Positions 27,247 to 36,959 of a stretch of DNA of 64,000 bases are shown here, piece by piece (position 1 is the stretch's first letter; every line of letters begins with the position of its first letter). The DNA lies in NCBI GenBank assembly GCA_913775305.1, contig CAJYIY010000077.1, forward strand, positions 1 to 64,000, written 5' to 3'. The notes beneath the pieces were generated by a model. It ran no database searches. It worked only from the letters and a program-made list of their open reading frames with translations, and was not told the origin of the DNA. The position numbers and the translations under genes were made by a program. The stretch is from an uncultured Erwinia sp. (lineage in GTDB: Bacteria > Pseudomonadota > Gammaproteobacteria > Enterobacterales > Enterobacteriaceae).

Positions 27247-27285
27247 AAAGGGGAACGATCTGTTGTACAGATCGTTCCCCTTTTT
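27247..27285 (+). terminator. strong rho-independent terminator after prfC
   Basis: A perfect 16-bp stem AAAGGGGAACGATCTG / CAGATCGTTCCCCTTT with loop TTGTA, running into TTTTT. From 27286 to 27520 the osmY promoter region follows, with a CAGCTAC-N7-GTAGCTG inverted repeat at 27455-27475 and no gene. Confidence 0.9.
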
Positions 27286-27520
27286 CGTTACAGACTACTC
27301 CTAAAACCCCATCATTTTGCTGCTTTACCCATCATTTCCTTCGTCTTGTCCGGTGAAATTCTGATTCCTGACTATATTGATTTTACGGGCCGCAAAAATG
27401 GATGGCAGCGGCGGCTGCAATATTGTCGGTAATGGATAACCGAAACCGAATCTACAGCTACGCCGTTTGTAGCTGAAAAGCTCACCGTTGTGAGTGATGA
27501 AGACTAAAAGGAACGAATCG

Positions 27521-28132
27521 ATGATGAAGACTAAGATTGCTAAAGCACTGATGACTGTACTGGTAGGCTCTGCGCTGGTGGGCGGTTCTGCAATGGCGGA
27601 AGAGTCCTTAATGAATAAAGTGCAAAACTCTGCCGACAGTGCGGGTGAAAAAATCGATAGCTCTATGAAAAAAGTCGGTGGTTACATGGACGACAGCAGC
27701 GTGACGGCAAAAGTTAAAGCGGCGCTGGTAGATGATGAGGCGATTAAAAGTACGGATATCTCGGTTAAAACCCATGACGGCGTGGTAACGCTGAGCGGCT
27801 TTGTTGCCTCACAGGATCAGGCTGAAAAAGCGGTCGCGCTAACCAAAGGGATCGAAGGGGTTAAATCCGTTAGTGACAAGCTGCACGTCAAAGACAGCAC
27901 CAAACAGAGCGTGAGTGGTTATGCCGGTGATGCGGCAACGACCAGTGAAATTAAGGCTAAACTGTTAGCTGATGACATTGTACCGTCACGCAACGTGAAG
28001 GTGGAAACCACCAACGGTGTGGTTCAACTTTCCGGTAAGGTGAAAACCCAGGCGCAGTCCGATCGTGCCGAAAGTATTGCCAAAGCCATTGATGGCGTCA
28101 AAAGCGTGAAAAACGATCTGAGCATTAAATAG
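27521..28132 (+). CDS. osmY: osmotically inducible periplasmic protein OsmY
   Basis: 203 residues: a Sec signal peptide ([16 protein letters not shown]...GSAMA, cleavage near residue 27) and two BON domains (about 58-125 and 137-203), closely matching E. coli OsmY (201 residues). It is a periplasmic chaperone-like protein, RpoS- and osmotically induced in E. coli. The ATG at 27521 follows AAGGAA; an in-frame ATG at 27494 duplicates the MMKTK start but lacks a ribosome-binding site. Confidence 0.94.
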   Translation: MMKTKIAKALMTVLVGSALVGGSAMAEESLMNKVQNSADSAGEKIDSSMKKVGGYMDDSSVTAKVKAALVDDEAIKSTDISVKTHDGVVTLSGFVASQDQAEKAVALTKGIEGVKSVSDKLHVKDSTKQSVSGYAGDAATTSEIKAKLLADDIVPSRNVKVETTNGVVQLSGKVKTQAQSDRAESIAKAIDGVKSVKNDLSIK

Positions 28133-28144
28133 TAAAAAGAGATT

Positions 28145-28188
28145 CAGTCCGGCTGATGCACTGCTGAACTGGATGACATTCCGGACTG
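28145..28188 (+). other. hairpin between osmY and ytjA
   Basis: CAGTCCGG pairs perfectly with CCGGACTG across a 28-base loop. There is no T-tract. It could modulate the ratio of osmY to ytjA transcripts, or be part of a small 3' UTR structure. Confidence 0.35.
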
Positions 28189-28269
28189 ATTCCGGCGGAG
28201 GAATACCGATGCCGGATTAAAAAGCGATGCAGGCCGTTCGATTTCAACTTTGGTGGTAAGGAGAAGCTT

Positions 28270-28431
28270 ATGTTTCGTTGGGGCATTATTTTTCTGGTAA
28301 TCGCGCTGATTGCAGCCGCGTTAGGTTTTGGTGGTTTGGCTGGTACTGCGGCCTGGGCGGCAAAACTCGTCTTCGTTGTCGGTATTATTATCTTCCTGGT
28401 AAGCTTGTTTACCGGACGTAAAAAGCTCTGA
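28270..28431 (+). CDS. ytjA: YtjA, small DUF1328 membrane protein
   Basis: 53 residues, the exact size of E. coli YtjA. Two hydrophobic helices ([20 protein letters not shown] and [14 protein letters not shown]) end with the basic tail TGRKKL. A GTAAGGAG ribosome-binding site lies 7 bases upstream. Its function is unknown; it is often co-regulated with osmY in stress. Its location after osmY reproduces the E. coli order. Confidence 0.9.
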   Translation: MFRWGIIFLVIALIAAALGFGGLAGTAAWAAKLVFVVGIIIFLVSLFTGRKKL

Positions 28432-28496
28432 CAGCCGAATCAAATAAATCGAATTGCAACAAAAAGCAAAAAGCGTCTTACGGACGTGACTGAGAC

Positions 28497-28535
28497 CAGG
28501 TATCCTCTGAGATCCGTGTATATGGAGGATACCTG
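28497..28535 (+). promoter_or_regulatory. RNA hairpin sequestering the yjjU ribosome-binding site
   Basis: An 11-bp perfect inverted repeat, CAGGTATCCTC (28497-28507) and GAGGATACCTG (28525-28535), with a 17-base loop. The right arm contains the GGAGG Shine-Dalgarno (28524-28528) that precedes the TTG start of yjjU at 28538, so the folded RNA would block initiation. Confidence 0.55.
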
Positions 28536-28537
28536 AC

Positions 28538-29584
28538 TTGGGCAAACGCATCCCGATTACCCTCGGCAATATTGCGCCACTGGGTCTGAAACCTTTCCGG
28601 CCAGGGACACTTGCTCTGGTGTGCGAAGGGGGTGGTCAGCGCGGTATCTTCACCGCTGGCGTGCTGGATGAATTCCAGCGGGCTCACTATAACCCCTTTG
28701 ATATTCTGCTGGGCACCTCTGCTGGTGCACAGAACCTCTCTGCGTATGTCTGCGGTCAGCCGGGTTACGCCCGACGGGTGATTACCCGCTATACCACCAG
28801 TAATCAATTCTTTAATCCGCTGCGCTTTGTCCGCGGTGGCAATATGATCGATCTCGACTGGTTGGTGGACATTACCCGTAAAGAGTTTCCTCTGGCGCTG
28901 GATGCCGGGGAAAAATTGTTTCGTTCCGGACGCGAATTCTATATGTGCGCCTGCCGCAGCGACGACTATTCGGCGAACTACTTTTCCCCGGATGCGGACA
29001 GCTGGCATGACATTATTAAAGCCTCCAGCGCGATCCCCGGCCTGTACCGCAACGGCGTGGATCTCTCCGGCGTGAGCTATCTGGACGGCGGCATCAGTGA
29101 TGCGATTCCGGTGCGTGAAGCCGCGCGTCTGGGCGCGGATACCATTGTGGTGATCCGGACCGTGCCGTCGCAGATGACCTATACCCCGCAGTGGGTGAAG
29201 CGTATCGAGCGCTGGCTCAGCGACAGCGCGCTGCAGCCGCTGGTAAATATCCTGCAGCTGCATGAAGGAAGCTATCACCAGATTCAGAGTTTTATCGAGG
29301 CGCCTCCCGGACAGCTGAACATTATTGAAATCTATCCGCCCCGTGCGCTGGCCAGCAATGCGCTGGGCAGCCGGATTGTGTCACTCAATCAGGATTATCA
29401 TCTGGGCCGACGCTGCGGGCGCTATTTCCTTGCCACGCTCGGTCAGTGGCTCGGTAGCGGGCAGCTGTATCCAAAAGCCGTGGTCCCGCCCGCCCTGGTA
29501 GCGAACGAGCCCGATCGTGAGGGGATCATAGTCGATCCGGCGGCGGGCTTTGACAGCAACCTGGATAAAGGAACCCCGGCATGA
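28538..29584 (+). CDS. yjjU: patatin-like phospholipase YjjU
   Basis: 348 residues (E. coli YjjU 357). Patatin motifs: oxyanion loop CEGGGQRGIFTAG (about 29-41), nucleophile elbow GTSAG (Ser about 60), and catalytic Asp in YLDGGISDAIPV (about 187-199). It is probably a cytoplasmic esterase/lipase. It starts with TTG and overlaps yjjV by 4 bases (ATGA). The N-terminal segment MGKRIPITLG matches the family start. Confidence 0.9.
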   Translation: MGKRIPITLGNIAPLGLKPFRPGTLALVCEGGGQRGIFTAGVLDEFQRAHYNPFDILLGTSAGAQNLSAYVCGQPGYARRVITRYTTSNQFFNPLRFVRGGNMIDLDWLVDITRKEFPLALDAGEKLFRSGREFYMCACRSDDYSANYFSPDADSWHDIIKASSAIPGLYRNGVDLSGVSYLDGGISDAIPVREAARLGADTIVVIRTVPSQMTYTPQWVKRIERWLSDSALQPLVNILQLHEGSYHQIQSFIEAPPGQLNIIEIYPPRALASNALGSRIVSLNQDYHLGRRCGRYFLATLGQWLGSGQLYPKAVVPPALVANEPDREGIIVDPAAGFDSNLDKGTPA

Positions 29585-30357
29585 GTCCACAATTTGTTGA
29601 TACCCACTGTCATTTTGATTTCCCTCCCTTTGTGGGTAACGAGCGGGAAAGCCTGCGTCTGGCGACAGAAGCCGGAGTCGAGAAAATCATTGCGGTCAGC
29701 GTATCGGCAGATCGCTTCAGTCGGGTGCTGGCGCTGGCTGCCGATCATCCCCCCGTTTATGCTGCGATCGGGCTGCATCCAATGGCAATAGATGAACACG
29801 ATGAGCAGGCGCTGGCCTCGCTGGAACAGTGCCTGCGCCAGCGGCCAGCTAAGCTGGTGGCGCTGGGTGAAATAGGGCTCGATCTTTATATCGAACACCC
29901 GCAGTTCGAACGCCAGCAGGCGGTGCTGGATGCACAGCTTCGGCTGGCTCGTGATTACGATCTGCCGGTGATTCTGCATTCACGCCGCACTCACGACAGG
30001 CTGGCACAGCATCTGCGCCGTATTCCACTGCCAAGGCGCGGTGTCGTCCACGGTTTTGCCGGTAGCGAGCAGCAGGCGCTGGCGTTTATTCGTGCGGGCT
30101 ATGCCATCGGCGTTGGCGGTACCATCACTTATCCCCGAGCCAGTAAAACCCGTAATGCGATTGCCCGGCTGCCGCTGAGTTCGCTGCTGCTGGAAACTGA
30201 TTCACCGGATATGCCGCTTCAGGGCTGGCAGGGCCAGCCTAACCGGCCTGAACGGGTGAAACATGTCTGGCAAAGCCTTTGCGAACTGCGCCCTGAACCG
30301 CCAGTACAGATTGCAGAAACCCTGAGAGAAAACACCCGCGCGCTGTTCGGCCTGTAA
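29581..30357 (+). CDS. yjjV: TatD-family metal-dependent hydrolase YjjV
   Basis: 258 residues of TatD-type amidohydrolase fold. Metal ligands: HxH in DTHCHFD (residues 8-10), Glu in LGEIGLD (about 98), His in VILHSRR and VHGFAGS, and Asp in LLETDSPDMP. Family members are 3'-5' DNases or D-aminoacyl-tRNA/DNA quality-control enzymes. It is translationally coupled to yjjU. The yjjW/yjjI pair that follows it in E. coli is absent; the deo regulatory region starts directly. Confidence 0.93.
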   Translation: MSPQFVDTHCHFDFPPFVGNERESLRLATEAGVEKIIAVSVSADRFSRVLALAADHPPVYAAIGLHPMAIDEHDEQALASLEQCLRQRPAKLVALGEIGLDLYIEHPQFERQQAVLDAQLRLARDYDLPVILHSRRTHDRLAQHLRRIPLPRRGVVHGFAGSEQQALAFIRAGYAIGVGGTITYPRASKTRNAIARLPLSSLLLETDSPDMPLQGWQGQPNRPERVKHVWQSLCELRPEPPVQIAETLRENTRALFGL

Positions 30358-30388
30358 ATCCACTATCCCGATCGCAGGCCAGCGCAGT

Positions 30389-30426
30389 TCACTTTTTCCG
30401 TCGCAAAAAATGTTATAATTGTAACA
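30389..30426 (+). promoter_or_regulatory. deoP1-like promoter with DeoR operator
   Basis: TTCACT (30389-30394), an 18-base spacer and TATAAT (30413-30418) form a promoter. The -10 is embedded in TGTTATAATTGTAACA (30411-30426), which matches the E. coli DeoR operator TGTTAGAATTCTAACA at 14 of 16 positions. Confidence 0.75.
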
Positions 30427-30482
30427 TTGCAGTATGGTACTACCTTTTTAATATCGGTGGCACGGACTACGCACGGAAAATA

Positions 30483-30584
30483 TGTGATTTGCGTAACGTT
30501 AAATGCAATAATTTTGAAAGTTATAGCATCTGGTTGTGAGCTGTAATACAAAAAACATCCAGCCTCGGTGTTATAATTCTAACA
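30483..30584 (+). promoter_or_regulatory. deoP2-like promoter: two CRP sites, CytR site, DeoR operator
   Basis: CRP-type half-sites TGTGA begin at 30483 and 30535, 52 bp apart, close to the spacing in E. coli deoP2. Between them lie ATTTGCGT and AATGCAAT octamer-like CytR elements. TATAAT (30572-30577) sits inside TGTTATAATTCTAACA (30569-30584), a one-mismatch DeoR operator. The proximal CRP site centres about 41 bases before the expected start point, as in class II activation. Together with deoP1 it fills the 285-base gap before deoC. Confidence 0.75.
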
Positions 30585-30642
30585 TCTCAGGGTGGCTGCT
30601 GTGTCAGGCCCGGCCCCTGATCACCTTTTCTGGAGAAAAAAC

Positions 30643-31422
30643 ATGTCTGATATGAAAACGCAGGCGCTGCGCGCCCTGAAACTGATGGATTTAACCACGC
30701 TGAACGACGATGACACCGAGGCAAAGGTTATTGCGCTTTGCCACCAGGCGAAATCTCCGGCAGGCAATACGGCGGCGATCTGCATCTATCCACGTTTTAT
30801 TCCGGCAGCACGCAAGGCGCTGCGCGAGCAGGGCACCCCGGAGATCCGTATCGCAACCGTGACCAACTTCCCGCACGGCAATGACGATATTGATATTGCT
30901 CTGGCAGAAACCCGGGCTGCGATTGCCTACGGTGCGGACGAAGTGGATGTGGTGTTCCCGTATCGTGCGCTGATTGCCGGTAATGAAACCGTGGGGTATC
31001 AGCTGGTAAAAGCCTGTAAAGAGGCCTGCGCGGCGGCGGACGTACTGTTGAAAGTCATCATTGAAACCGGTGAACTGAAGGATCCGGCGCTGATTCGTCA
31101 GGCGTCGTCGATCGCCATTGATGCCGGTGCAGATTTCATTAAAACCTCAACCGGTAAAGTGCCGGTCAATGCCACGCCGGAAGTGGCTGAAATAATGATG
31201 CGGGTGATTGCAGAAAAGGGCGTGCAGCAGCAGGTTGGTTTTAAGCCTGCGGGCGGCGTGCGCACGGCCGATGATGCGGCTTTGTATCTGAAACTGGCCG
31301 ATGACATTCTCGGCAGCGGCTGGGCTGACGCCCGCCATTTCCGCTTTGGTGCTTCGAGCCTGCTGGCCAGTCTGCTGAACGCGGCGGGTTTTGCCGGTGC
31401 GACCAGCGACAGCAAATATTAA
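30643..31422 (+). CDS. deoC: deoxyribose-phosphate aldolase
   Basis: 259 residues, as in E. coli. TIM-barrel class I aldolase with the Schiff-base lysine in FIKTSTGK (about 162-169) and the second lysine in [10 protein letters not shown]. It splits 2-deoxyribose-5-phosphate to acetaldehyde and glyceraldehyde-3-phosphate. The start [18 protein letters not shown] follows TGGAG; an in-frame upstream ATG at 30592 is not conserved. First gene of the deo operon. Confidence 0.96.
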   Translation: MSDMKTQALRALKLMDLTTLNDDDTEAKVIALCHQAKSPAGNTAAICIYPRFIPAARKALREQGTPEIRIATVTNFPHGNDDIDIALAETRAAIAYGADEVDVVFPYRALIAGNETVGYQLVKACKEACAAADVLLKVIIETGELKDPALIRQASSIAIDAGADFIKTSTGKVPVNATPEVAEIMMRVIAEKGVQQQVGFKPAGGVRTADDAALYLKLADDILGSGWADARHFRFGASSLLASLLNAAGFAGATSDSKY

Positions 31423-31457
31423 AAACTTACCCGTTTTGGGGGCTGACTCAGCCACCA

Positions 31458-31491
31458 GCCGCTGGCCGCTGACGTATTCCGGGCCAGCGGC
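31458..31491 (+). other. intra-operon hairpin between deoC and deoA
   Basis: A perfect 10-bp stem GCCGCTGGCC / GGCCAGCGGC with a 14-base loop and no T-tract. It is probably an mRNA stability or processing element protecting the deoC 3' end. Confidence 0.45.
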
Positions 31492-31575
31492 CTCTCTCTC
31501 AGTCCGCGCTGTGCATTGCCATAAAGCCACGGCGGCAGGCGACAAACATGACAGCAATATTTATTGGGGGTTACC

Positions 31576-32898
31576 GTGTTTCTGCCACAAGAGATCATTC
31601 GGAAAAAACGTGACGGACAGGCGCTGAGTGAAGAAGAGATCCGCTTCTTCATTAACGGTGTGCGCGACAATACGGTGTCAGAAGGACAGATTGCCGCGCT
31701 GGCAATGACCATTTACTTCCACGATATGTCGCTGCCGGAGCGCGTGGCGCTGACCATGGCCATGCGCGATTCCGGATCGGTGCTGAACTGGCAGTCGCTG
31801 GATCTTAACGGCCCGATCGTGGATAAACACTCCACCGGCGGCGTCGGTGATGTGACCTCGCTGATGCTGGGACCCATGGTTGCCGCCTGCGGCGGCTATG
31901 TGCCGATGATCTCCGGTCGCGGCCTCGGCCATACCGGCGGCACGCTGGATAAGCTGGAGGCGATCCCCGGCTTTGATATTTTTCCGCATGACGATCGTTT
32001 TCGGCAGATCATCAAAGAGGTTGGCGTAGCGATCATCGGGCAGACTCATTCGCTGGCTCCGGCGGATAAGCGCTTCTATGCGACCCGTGATATTACCGCT
32101 ACCGTGGATTCGATCCCGCTGATCACCGCGTCGATTCTGGCGAAAAAACTGGCCGAGGGGCTGGATGCGCTGGTAATGGATGTCAAAGTGGGATCGGGCG
32201 CGTTTATGCCGACCCCCGAACAGTCCGAGCTGCTGGCGCAGTCGATCGTTGGCGTGGCCAACGGCGCGGGCTGCAAAACCACCGCGCTGTTGACCGACAT
32301 GAATCAGGTTCTGGCCTCAACGGCCGGTAACGCGCTGGAAGTGCGTGAAGCGGTGCAGTTCCTGACCGGCGCATACCGCAATCCGCGCCTGCTGGAAGTG
32401 ACCATGGCGCTGTGTGTTGAAATGCTGATTTCCGGTGGCCTGGCAGGCTCGGCAGACGAAGCACGAATCAAACTTCAGACGGTGCTGGATAACGGCCGCG
32501 CGGCAGAGATATTTGCTCGCATGGTGGCCGCGCAGCAAGGCCCGACCGATTTTATTGAGCGTATGGACCGCTATCTGCCTGCGCCGATGCTGAGCAAAGC
32601 GGTCTACGCCGAACGCGCAGGTATCGTCAGCGCGATGGATACCCGCGCGCTGGGAATGGCGGTGGTATCGATGGGCGGCGGTCGCCGCCGCGCCAGCGAC
32701 AGCATTGATTACAGCGTCGGGCTGAGCAACGTTGTGGCGCTGGGTACGGCGGTGGACAGCCAGCAGCCGCTGGCGGTTATCCATGCTGCCAGCGAAGACA
32801 GCTGGCAGCAAGCTGCCACAGCCGTCAGGGCGGCGGTCACGCTGTCTGAGACGCAGATCGAGAAAACACCCGTTATCTATCGCAGAATCTCGCAATAA
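31576..32898 (+). CDS. deoA: thymidine phosphorylase
   Basis: 440 residues, identical in length to E. coli DeoA. It shows the glycine-rich phosphate-binding signature [15 protein letters not shown] (about 84-98) and [16 protein letters not shown]. It converts thymidine or deoxyuridine plus phosphate to base and deoxyribose-1-phosphate. The GTG start at 31576 ([11 protein letters not shown]) fits the family and follows TTGGGGGTT; an in-frame ATG at 31564 is less likely. Confidence 0.96.
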   Translation: MFLPQEIIRKKRDGQALSEEEIRFFINGVRDNTVSEGQIAALAMTIYFHDMSLPERVALTMAMRDSGSVLNWQSLDLNGPIVDKHSTGGVGDVTSLMLGPMVAACGGYVPMISGRGLGHTGGTLDKLEAIPGFDIFPHDDRFRQIIKEVGVAIIGQTHSLAPADKRFYATRDITATVDSIPLITASILAKKLAEGLDALVMDVKVGSGAFMPTPEQSELLAQSIVGVANGAGCKTTALLTDMNQVLASTAGNALEVREAVQFLTGAYRNPRLLEVTMALCVEMLISGGLAGSADEARIKLQTVLDNGRAAEIFARMVAAQQGPTDFIERMDRYLPAPMLSKAVYAERAGIVSAMDTRALGMAVVSMGGGRRRASDSIDYSVGLSNVVALGTAVDSQQPLAVIHAASEDSWQQAATAVRAAVTLSETQIEKTPVIYRRISQ

Positions 32899-32961
32899 GC
32901 GGTATTCTGTTCTGATCGCATTTTTTTAACGCTCATCGCGACATTCGCGCAGGAGATCAGG

Positions 32962-34188
32962 ATGAAACGTGCATTTATTATGGTGCTGGATTCTTTTGGA
33001 ATCGGCGCCAGTAAAGACGCCGATAAATTCGGTGATAAAGGCTCGGATACCCTCGGACACATTGCCGAGGCGTGCTTCAGGGGTGAAGCAGATCAGGGCC
33101 GTAAAGGCCCACTCAACCTGCCTAATCTGACCCGACTGGGGCTGGGGAAAGCGGCAGAAGCCTCAACGGGTAAATTCCCGCCGGGCCTGGATAAAAACGC
33201 GGAAATTATTGGCGCTTACGGTTATGCCAGCGAGCTGTCCTCCGGTAAAGACACCCCTTCCGGCCACTGGGAAATTGCCGGAGTGCCGGTGATGTTTGAC
33301 TGGGGTTACTTCAGCGATCTGGAGAACAGCTTCCCGCAGGCGCTGCTGGATCTGCTGGTGGAAAAAGCCAGGCTGCCGGGCTACCTCGGTAACTGCCACG
33401 CTTCCGGTACGGTGATCCTCGACCGACTGGGCGAAGAGCACATGAAAACCGGCAAGCCGATTTTCTATACCTCGGCAGACTCGGTATTCCAGATTGCCTG
33501 CCACGAAGAGACATTTGGCCTCGATCGCCTTTACGAACTGTGTGAAATCGCCCGTGAAGTGCTGACAGAAGGTGGCTACAATATTGGCCGCGTTATCGCG
33601 CGTCCGTTTGTTGGCGACAAGGCCGGTCACTTTGAGCGTACTGGCAATCGCCACGACCTGGCGGTCGAGCCACCGGCGCCAACCATCCTGAAAAAGCTGG
33701 TGGATGAGCAGGGCGGCGAGGTGATCTCGGTCGGTAAGATTGCCGATATCTATGCGCACGTCGGCATCACCAAAAAAGTGAAAGCCACCGGTCTGGATGC
33801 GCTGTTTGACGCCAGCGTGGCGGAAATGAAAACCGCACCGGACAACAGTATTGTCTTCACCAACTTCGTTGATTTTGACTCCACCTGGGGTCACCGTCGC
33901 GACGTTCCGGGCTATGCCGGCGGGCTGGAGCTGTTTGACCGCCGTCTGCCGGAGCTGATGGCGCAGGTGAAAGAGGGCGATATTCTGATCCTCACCGCCG
34001 ATCACGGCTGCGATCCGACCTGGGCCGGAACGGAACACACCCGCGAACATATCCCGGTGCTGATCTACGGTCCTGGGGTTAAGCCCGGCTATCTGGGCTA
34101 CAGCGATACCTTTGCTGACATTGGTCAGACGGTTGCCAGTTATTTTGGCCTGTCACCGATGGAATACGGCAAAAACCTGCTGAAGTAA
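32962..34188 (+). CDS. deoB: phosphopentomutase
   Basis: 408 residues of alkaline-phosphatase superfamily. Metal/catalytic elements: [23 protein letters not shown] (Asp and the phosphorylated Thr near residue 90 in [11 protein letters not shown]) and ADHGCDPTW near the C-terminus. It isomerises (deoxy)ribose-1-phosphate to the 5-phosphate, feeding DeoC. AGGAG precedes the ATG. In E. coli an internal promoter lies before deoB; here the 63-base gap contains no obvious one. Confidence 0.96.
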   Translation: MKRAFIMVLDSFGIGASKDADKFGDKGSDTLGHIAEACFRGEADQGRKGPLNLPNLTRLGLGKAAEASTGKFPPGLDKNAEIIGAYGYASELSSGKDTPSGHWEIAGVPVMFDWGYFSDLENSFPQALLDLLVEKARLPGYLGNCHASGTVILDRLGEEHMKTGKPIFYTSADSVFQIACHEETFGLDRLYELCEIAREVLTEGGYNIGRVIARPFVGDKAGHFERTGNRHDLAVEPPAPTILKKLVDEQGGEVISVGKIADIYAHVGITKKVKATGLDALFDASVAEMKTAPDNSIVFTNFVDFDSTWGHRRDVPGYAGGLELFDRRLPELMAQVKEGDILILTADHGCDPTWAGTEHTREHIPVLIYGPGVKPGYLGYSDTFADIGQTVASYFGLSPMEYGKNLLK

Positions 34189-34236
34189 TGCTGCCGCTGC
34201 GACTGGCGGCAGCACCTGTAACGACGACTCATAACC

Positions 34237-34256
34237 GGCCAGGCAGCAGCCTGGCC
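34237..34256 (+). other. hairpin upstream of deoD
   Basis: A perfect 8-bp stem GGCCAGGC / GCCTGGCC with tetraloop AGCA ends 19 bases before deoD. A second stem (GCTGCCGC / GCGGCAGC) lies at about 34190-34213, just after deoB. Neither has a T-tract, so both are likely RNA processing or stability elements. Confidence 0.4.
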
Positions 34257-34275
34257 TGAAAAATAAGGATAAAAC

Positions 34276-34995
34276 ATGGCTACGCCTCATATTAACGCTG
34301 AGATGGGTGATTTCGCAGACGTGGTTCTGATGCCGGGCGACCCGCTGCGTGCGAAACATATCGCGGAAACCTTCCTGCAGGACGCGGTAGAAGTGAACAA
34401 CGTGCGCGGCATGCTGGGCTATACCGGTACCTACAAAGGCCGCAGAATCTCCGTTATGGGCCACGGTATGGGCATTCCATCCTGCTCAATCTATGCCAAA
34501 GAGCTGATCACTGAATTTGGCGTGAAGAAAATCATTCGTGTGGGATCGTGCGGTGCGGTTCGTGCCGACGTTAAATTGCGTGATGTGGTGATTGGGATGG
34601 GGGCCTCGACCGATTCTAAAGTGAATCGCCTGCGCTTCAAAGATCACGATTTCGCGGCGATTGCTGACTTTGATATGGTGCGTAACGCGGTGGATGCGGC
34701 GAAGGCGCTGGGCGTGGAGGCACGCGTAGGTAACATCTTCTCCGCCGATCTGTTCTACACGCCGGATCCGCAGATGTTTGATGTGATGGAGAAGTACGGC
34801 ATCCTGGGGGTGGAAATGGAAGCGGCCGGGATTTACGGCGTGGCCGCCGAGTTCGGCGCAAAAGCGCTGGCAATTTGTACCGTATCTGACCATATCCGCA
34901 CTCACGAGCAGACCACTGCCGCTGAGCGCCAGACCACCTTCAGCGACATGGTGGCGATCGCGCTGGAGTCGGTTCTGCTGGGCGATAAAGCGTAA
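34276..34995 (+). CDS. deoD: purine-nucleoside phosphorylase
   Basis: 239 residues, as in E. coli. PNP/UDP-phosphorylase family: phosphate-binding [15 protein letters not shown] (about 19-33), GHGMGIPS, nucleoside-binding [12 protein letters not shown], and catalytic Asp in TVSDH. It cleaves purine (deoxy)nucleosides to base and (deoxy)ribose-1-phosphate. Last gene of the deo operon, closed by a strong terminator. Confidence 0.97.
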   Translation: MATPHINAEMGDFADVVLMPGDPLRAKHIAETFLQDAVEVNNVRGMLGYTGTYKGRRISVMGHGMGIPSCSIYAKELITEFGVKKIIRVGSCGAVRADVKLRDVVIGMGASTDSKVNRLRFKDHDFAAIADFDMVRNAVDAAKALGVEARVGNIFSADLFYTPDPQMFDVMEKYGILGVEMEAAGIYGVAAEFGAKALAICTVSDHIRTHEQTTAAERQTTFSDMVAIALESVLLGDKA

Positions 34996-35003
34996 TTTCC
35001 CGC

Positions 35004-35036
35004 TGAGGCTGGCAGTCGCCAGCCTCACATTTTTTC
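35004..35036 (+). terminator. terminator of the deo operon
   Basis: A perfect TGAGGCTGGC / GCCAGCCTCA stem with tetraloop AGTC, followed by CATTTTTTCC. Up to 35142 nothing else is seen. Confidence 0.88.
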
Positions 35037-35142
35037 CGCTCTTTCGGAACAAGCTGTGGTGACCTGATATCTCCGCGAAAGCTCATCGCACACGTTGCCC
35101 TTCGCAGCACACAAAACCCCGGAATTTTCCCGAAAAGTCACA

Positions 35143-35847
35143 CTATTTGCTGGCAGGGCCGTCCGGCGAGTCTTCAGAGTCAGGCCTGATGGCATCATCG
35201 CGCCGATCTTCACGATCCGTATCACTGTCTTCGCTGAGTGGATTATTCGCGGTCAGCAGGAAAGGCGACTGCTGCCAGCGGGTACGGCGATCACGCAGCA
35301 GCGTCCGGCTGAGAATAATACCGATTGCCAGCGCCAGCAGCATCATCAGCCGCAGGATATTGGTGGTGTTATCGACCTGTTTAGCTTCCGTCACCAGCAC
35401 ATGTGTATCAAGAGTGACGCGCAGAAAACCGATAGGCCCCTCTTTACTGGTCAGCGGCTGAACGATTTGATGATTGAAGTAGCTGCCAGCGCGCTGGCCA
35501 TCCAGCGCCAGACGATCGCGGACGTTGATGGTTTCACCGCTGCGGGCGACCAGGCTACCGTCATCGCTGTAGACTGCAGCATCGAGGATCCGGCTTTCAT
35601 GGGTCAGCTGGTCGAGAGTATCGACAATTTTTTGATGATTATCGTCACTGTTTTCCATCAGCGGTGTCAGGGTCCATGCCACCTGGCGGGTCAGCGTCTG
35701 CGCCAGTTCTTCTACCTGCCCCGAACGGGCCATCTGACGACCCAGGCTGAACCAGGATGCGCCCTGCATCAGTACCACCAGCAGCGCCAGGCAGATCAAT
35801 ACAATCACCGTTCGGTGCAGGCGAAATTTAAGTTTGGCTTTTGCCAT
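35143..35847 (-). CDS. ytjB: YtjB (Smp-like) inner-membrane/periplasmic protein
   Basis: 234 residues: a short basic N-terminus, one membrane helix (about 13-33), a periplasmic domain (about 40-165), a second helix (about 166-185) and a charged cytoplasmic tail rich in Asp/Glu/Ser (SEDSDTDREDRRDD). E. coli YtjB has 214 residues; the acidic tail here is longer. Function is unknown, though the membrane/periplasmic topology resembles sensor proteins. Divergent from serB, as in E. coli; lplA and yjjJ, its E. coli neighbours on the other side, are absent. Confidence 0.88.
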   Translation of the reverse strand: MAKAKLKFRLHRTVIVLICLALLVVLMQGASWFSLGRQMARSGQVEELAQTLTRQVAWTLTPLMENSDDNHQKIVDTLDQLTHESRILDAAVYSDDGSLVARSGETINVRDRLALDGQRAGSYFNHQIVQPLTSKEGPIGFLRVTLDTHVLVTEAKQVDNTTNILRLMMLLALAIGIILSRTLLRDRRTRWQQSPFLLTANNPLSEDSDTDREDRRDDAIRPDSEDSPDGPASK

Positions 35848-35972
35848 CGTGACCCTTCAAAAAATAGACCGACACACCTGCTTTATGTTGCCAGAAGGCG
35901 GGCTAACAGGGTAGCCTCTTGCCAGCTTTATCGTCGTTCTGTCGAAGTTATTAAGTCCTTACAGGAGCTGTA

Positions 35973-36950
35973 ATGCCAAATAGTCTGACCTGGTGCGACC
36001 TGCCTTCCGATGTCTCTCTCTGGCCGGGGTTACCTCTTTCTCTCAGCGGTGATGAAGTGATGCCGCTGGACTACCGCGCTGGCCAAACCGGCTGGCTGCT
36101 GTATGGGCGTCAGCTCGACAAAGCCCGCCTGACGGATTATCAGCATCGCCTGGGTGCTGCAATGGTGATCGTCAGTGCATGGAGCGTGGAAGATTATCAG
36201 GTGCTGCGTCTGGCTGGCTCACTGACGCCGCGCGCCACCAAACTGGCTCACGAACTGGGGCTGGACGTTGCGCCGCTGGGGCGCATTCCCCATCTGAAAA
36301 CCCCGGGTCTGCTGGTAATGGATATGGATTCAACGGCGATTGAAATCGAATGCATCGACGAAATCGCCAAACTGGCGGGCAGCGGCGAACGGGTGGCTGA
36401 CGTCACCGAGCGCGCCATGCGCGGCGAACTGGACTTTGCCGCCAGCCTGCGCGAACGCGTGGCCACGCTGAAAGATGCCGATGCCAATATCCTCAGACAG
36501 GTGCGCGATGTGCTGCCGCTGATGCCGGGCCTGACCTCGCTGGTGCAAAAACTGCAGGCGCTGGGCTGGCAGGTGGCGATCGCTTCCGGTGGCTTTACTT
36601 ACTTTGCGGAACATCTGCGCGATACGCTGCATCTGTCGGCCATTGCTGCCAACGTGCTGGAGATCCGCGATGGCAAACTGACCGGTGAAGTGCTGGGGGA
36701 TATCGTTGATGCACAGTACAAAGCTGACACGCTGAAGCGCCTGGCCGAGCGATTTGCCATTGCCTCTGAGCAGACGGTGGCGGTGGGCGACGGCGCAAAC
36801 GATCTGCCGATGATTAAGGCTTCCGCGCTGGGCATTGCTTACCACGCCAAGCCGAAGGTCAATGAACAGGCCGCAGTGAGCATCCGTCATGCGGATCTGA
36901 TGGGCGTGTTCTGCATTCTTAGCGGCAGTCTGATTCACGAAGAGCGTTAA
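35973..36950 (+). CDS. serB: phosphoserine phosphatase
   Basis: 325 residues (E. coli 322). HAD motif I is DMDST (nucleophile Asp117, acid/base Asp119), with motif II ASGGFTYF and motifs III/IV AVGDGANDLPM. An N-terminal ACT-like region precedes the catalytic domain. It makes L-serine from phosphoserine, the last step of serine synthesis. ACAGGAG precedes the ATG. radA starts 9 bases after the stop, forming the serB-radA-nadR unit known from E. coli. Confidence 0.96.
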   Translation: MPNSLTWCDLPSDVSLWPGLPLSLSGDEVMPLDYRAGQTGWLLYGRQLDKARLTDYQHRLGAAMVIVSAWSVEDYQVLRLAGSLTPRATKLAHELGLDVAPLGRIPHLKTPGLLVMDMDSTAIEIECIDEIAKLAGSGERVADVTERAMRGELDFAASLRERVATLKDADANILRQVRDVLPLMPGLTSLVQKLQALGWQVAIASGGFTYFAEHLRDTLHLSAIAANVLEIRDGKLTGEVLGDIVDAQYKADTLKRLAERFAIASEQTVAVGDGANDLPMIKASALGIAYHAKPKVNEQAAVSIRHADLMGVFCILSGSLIHEER

Positions 36951-36959
36951 GGGGACGTT

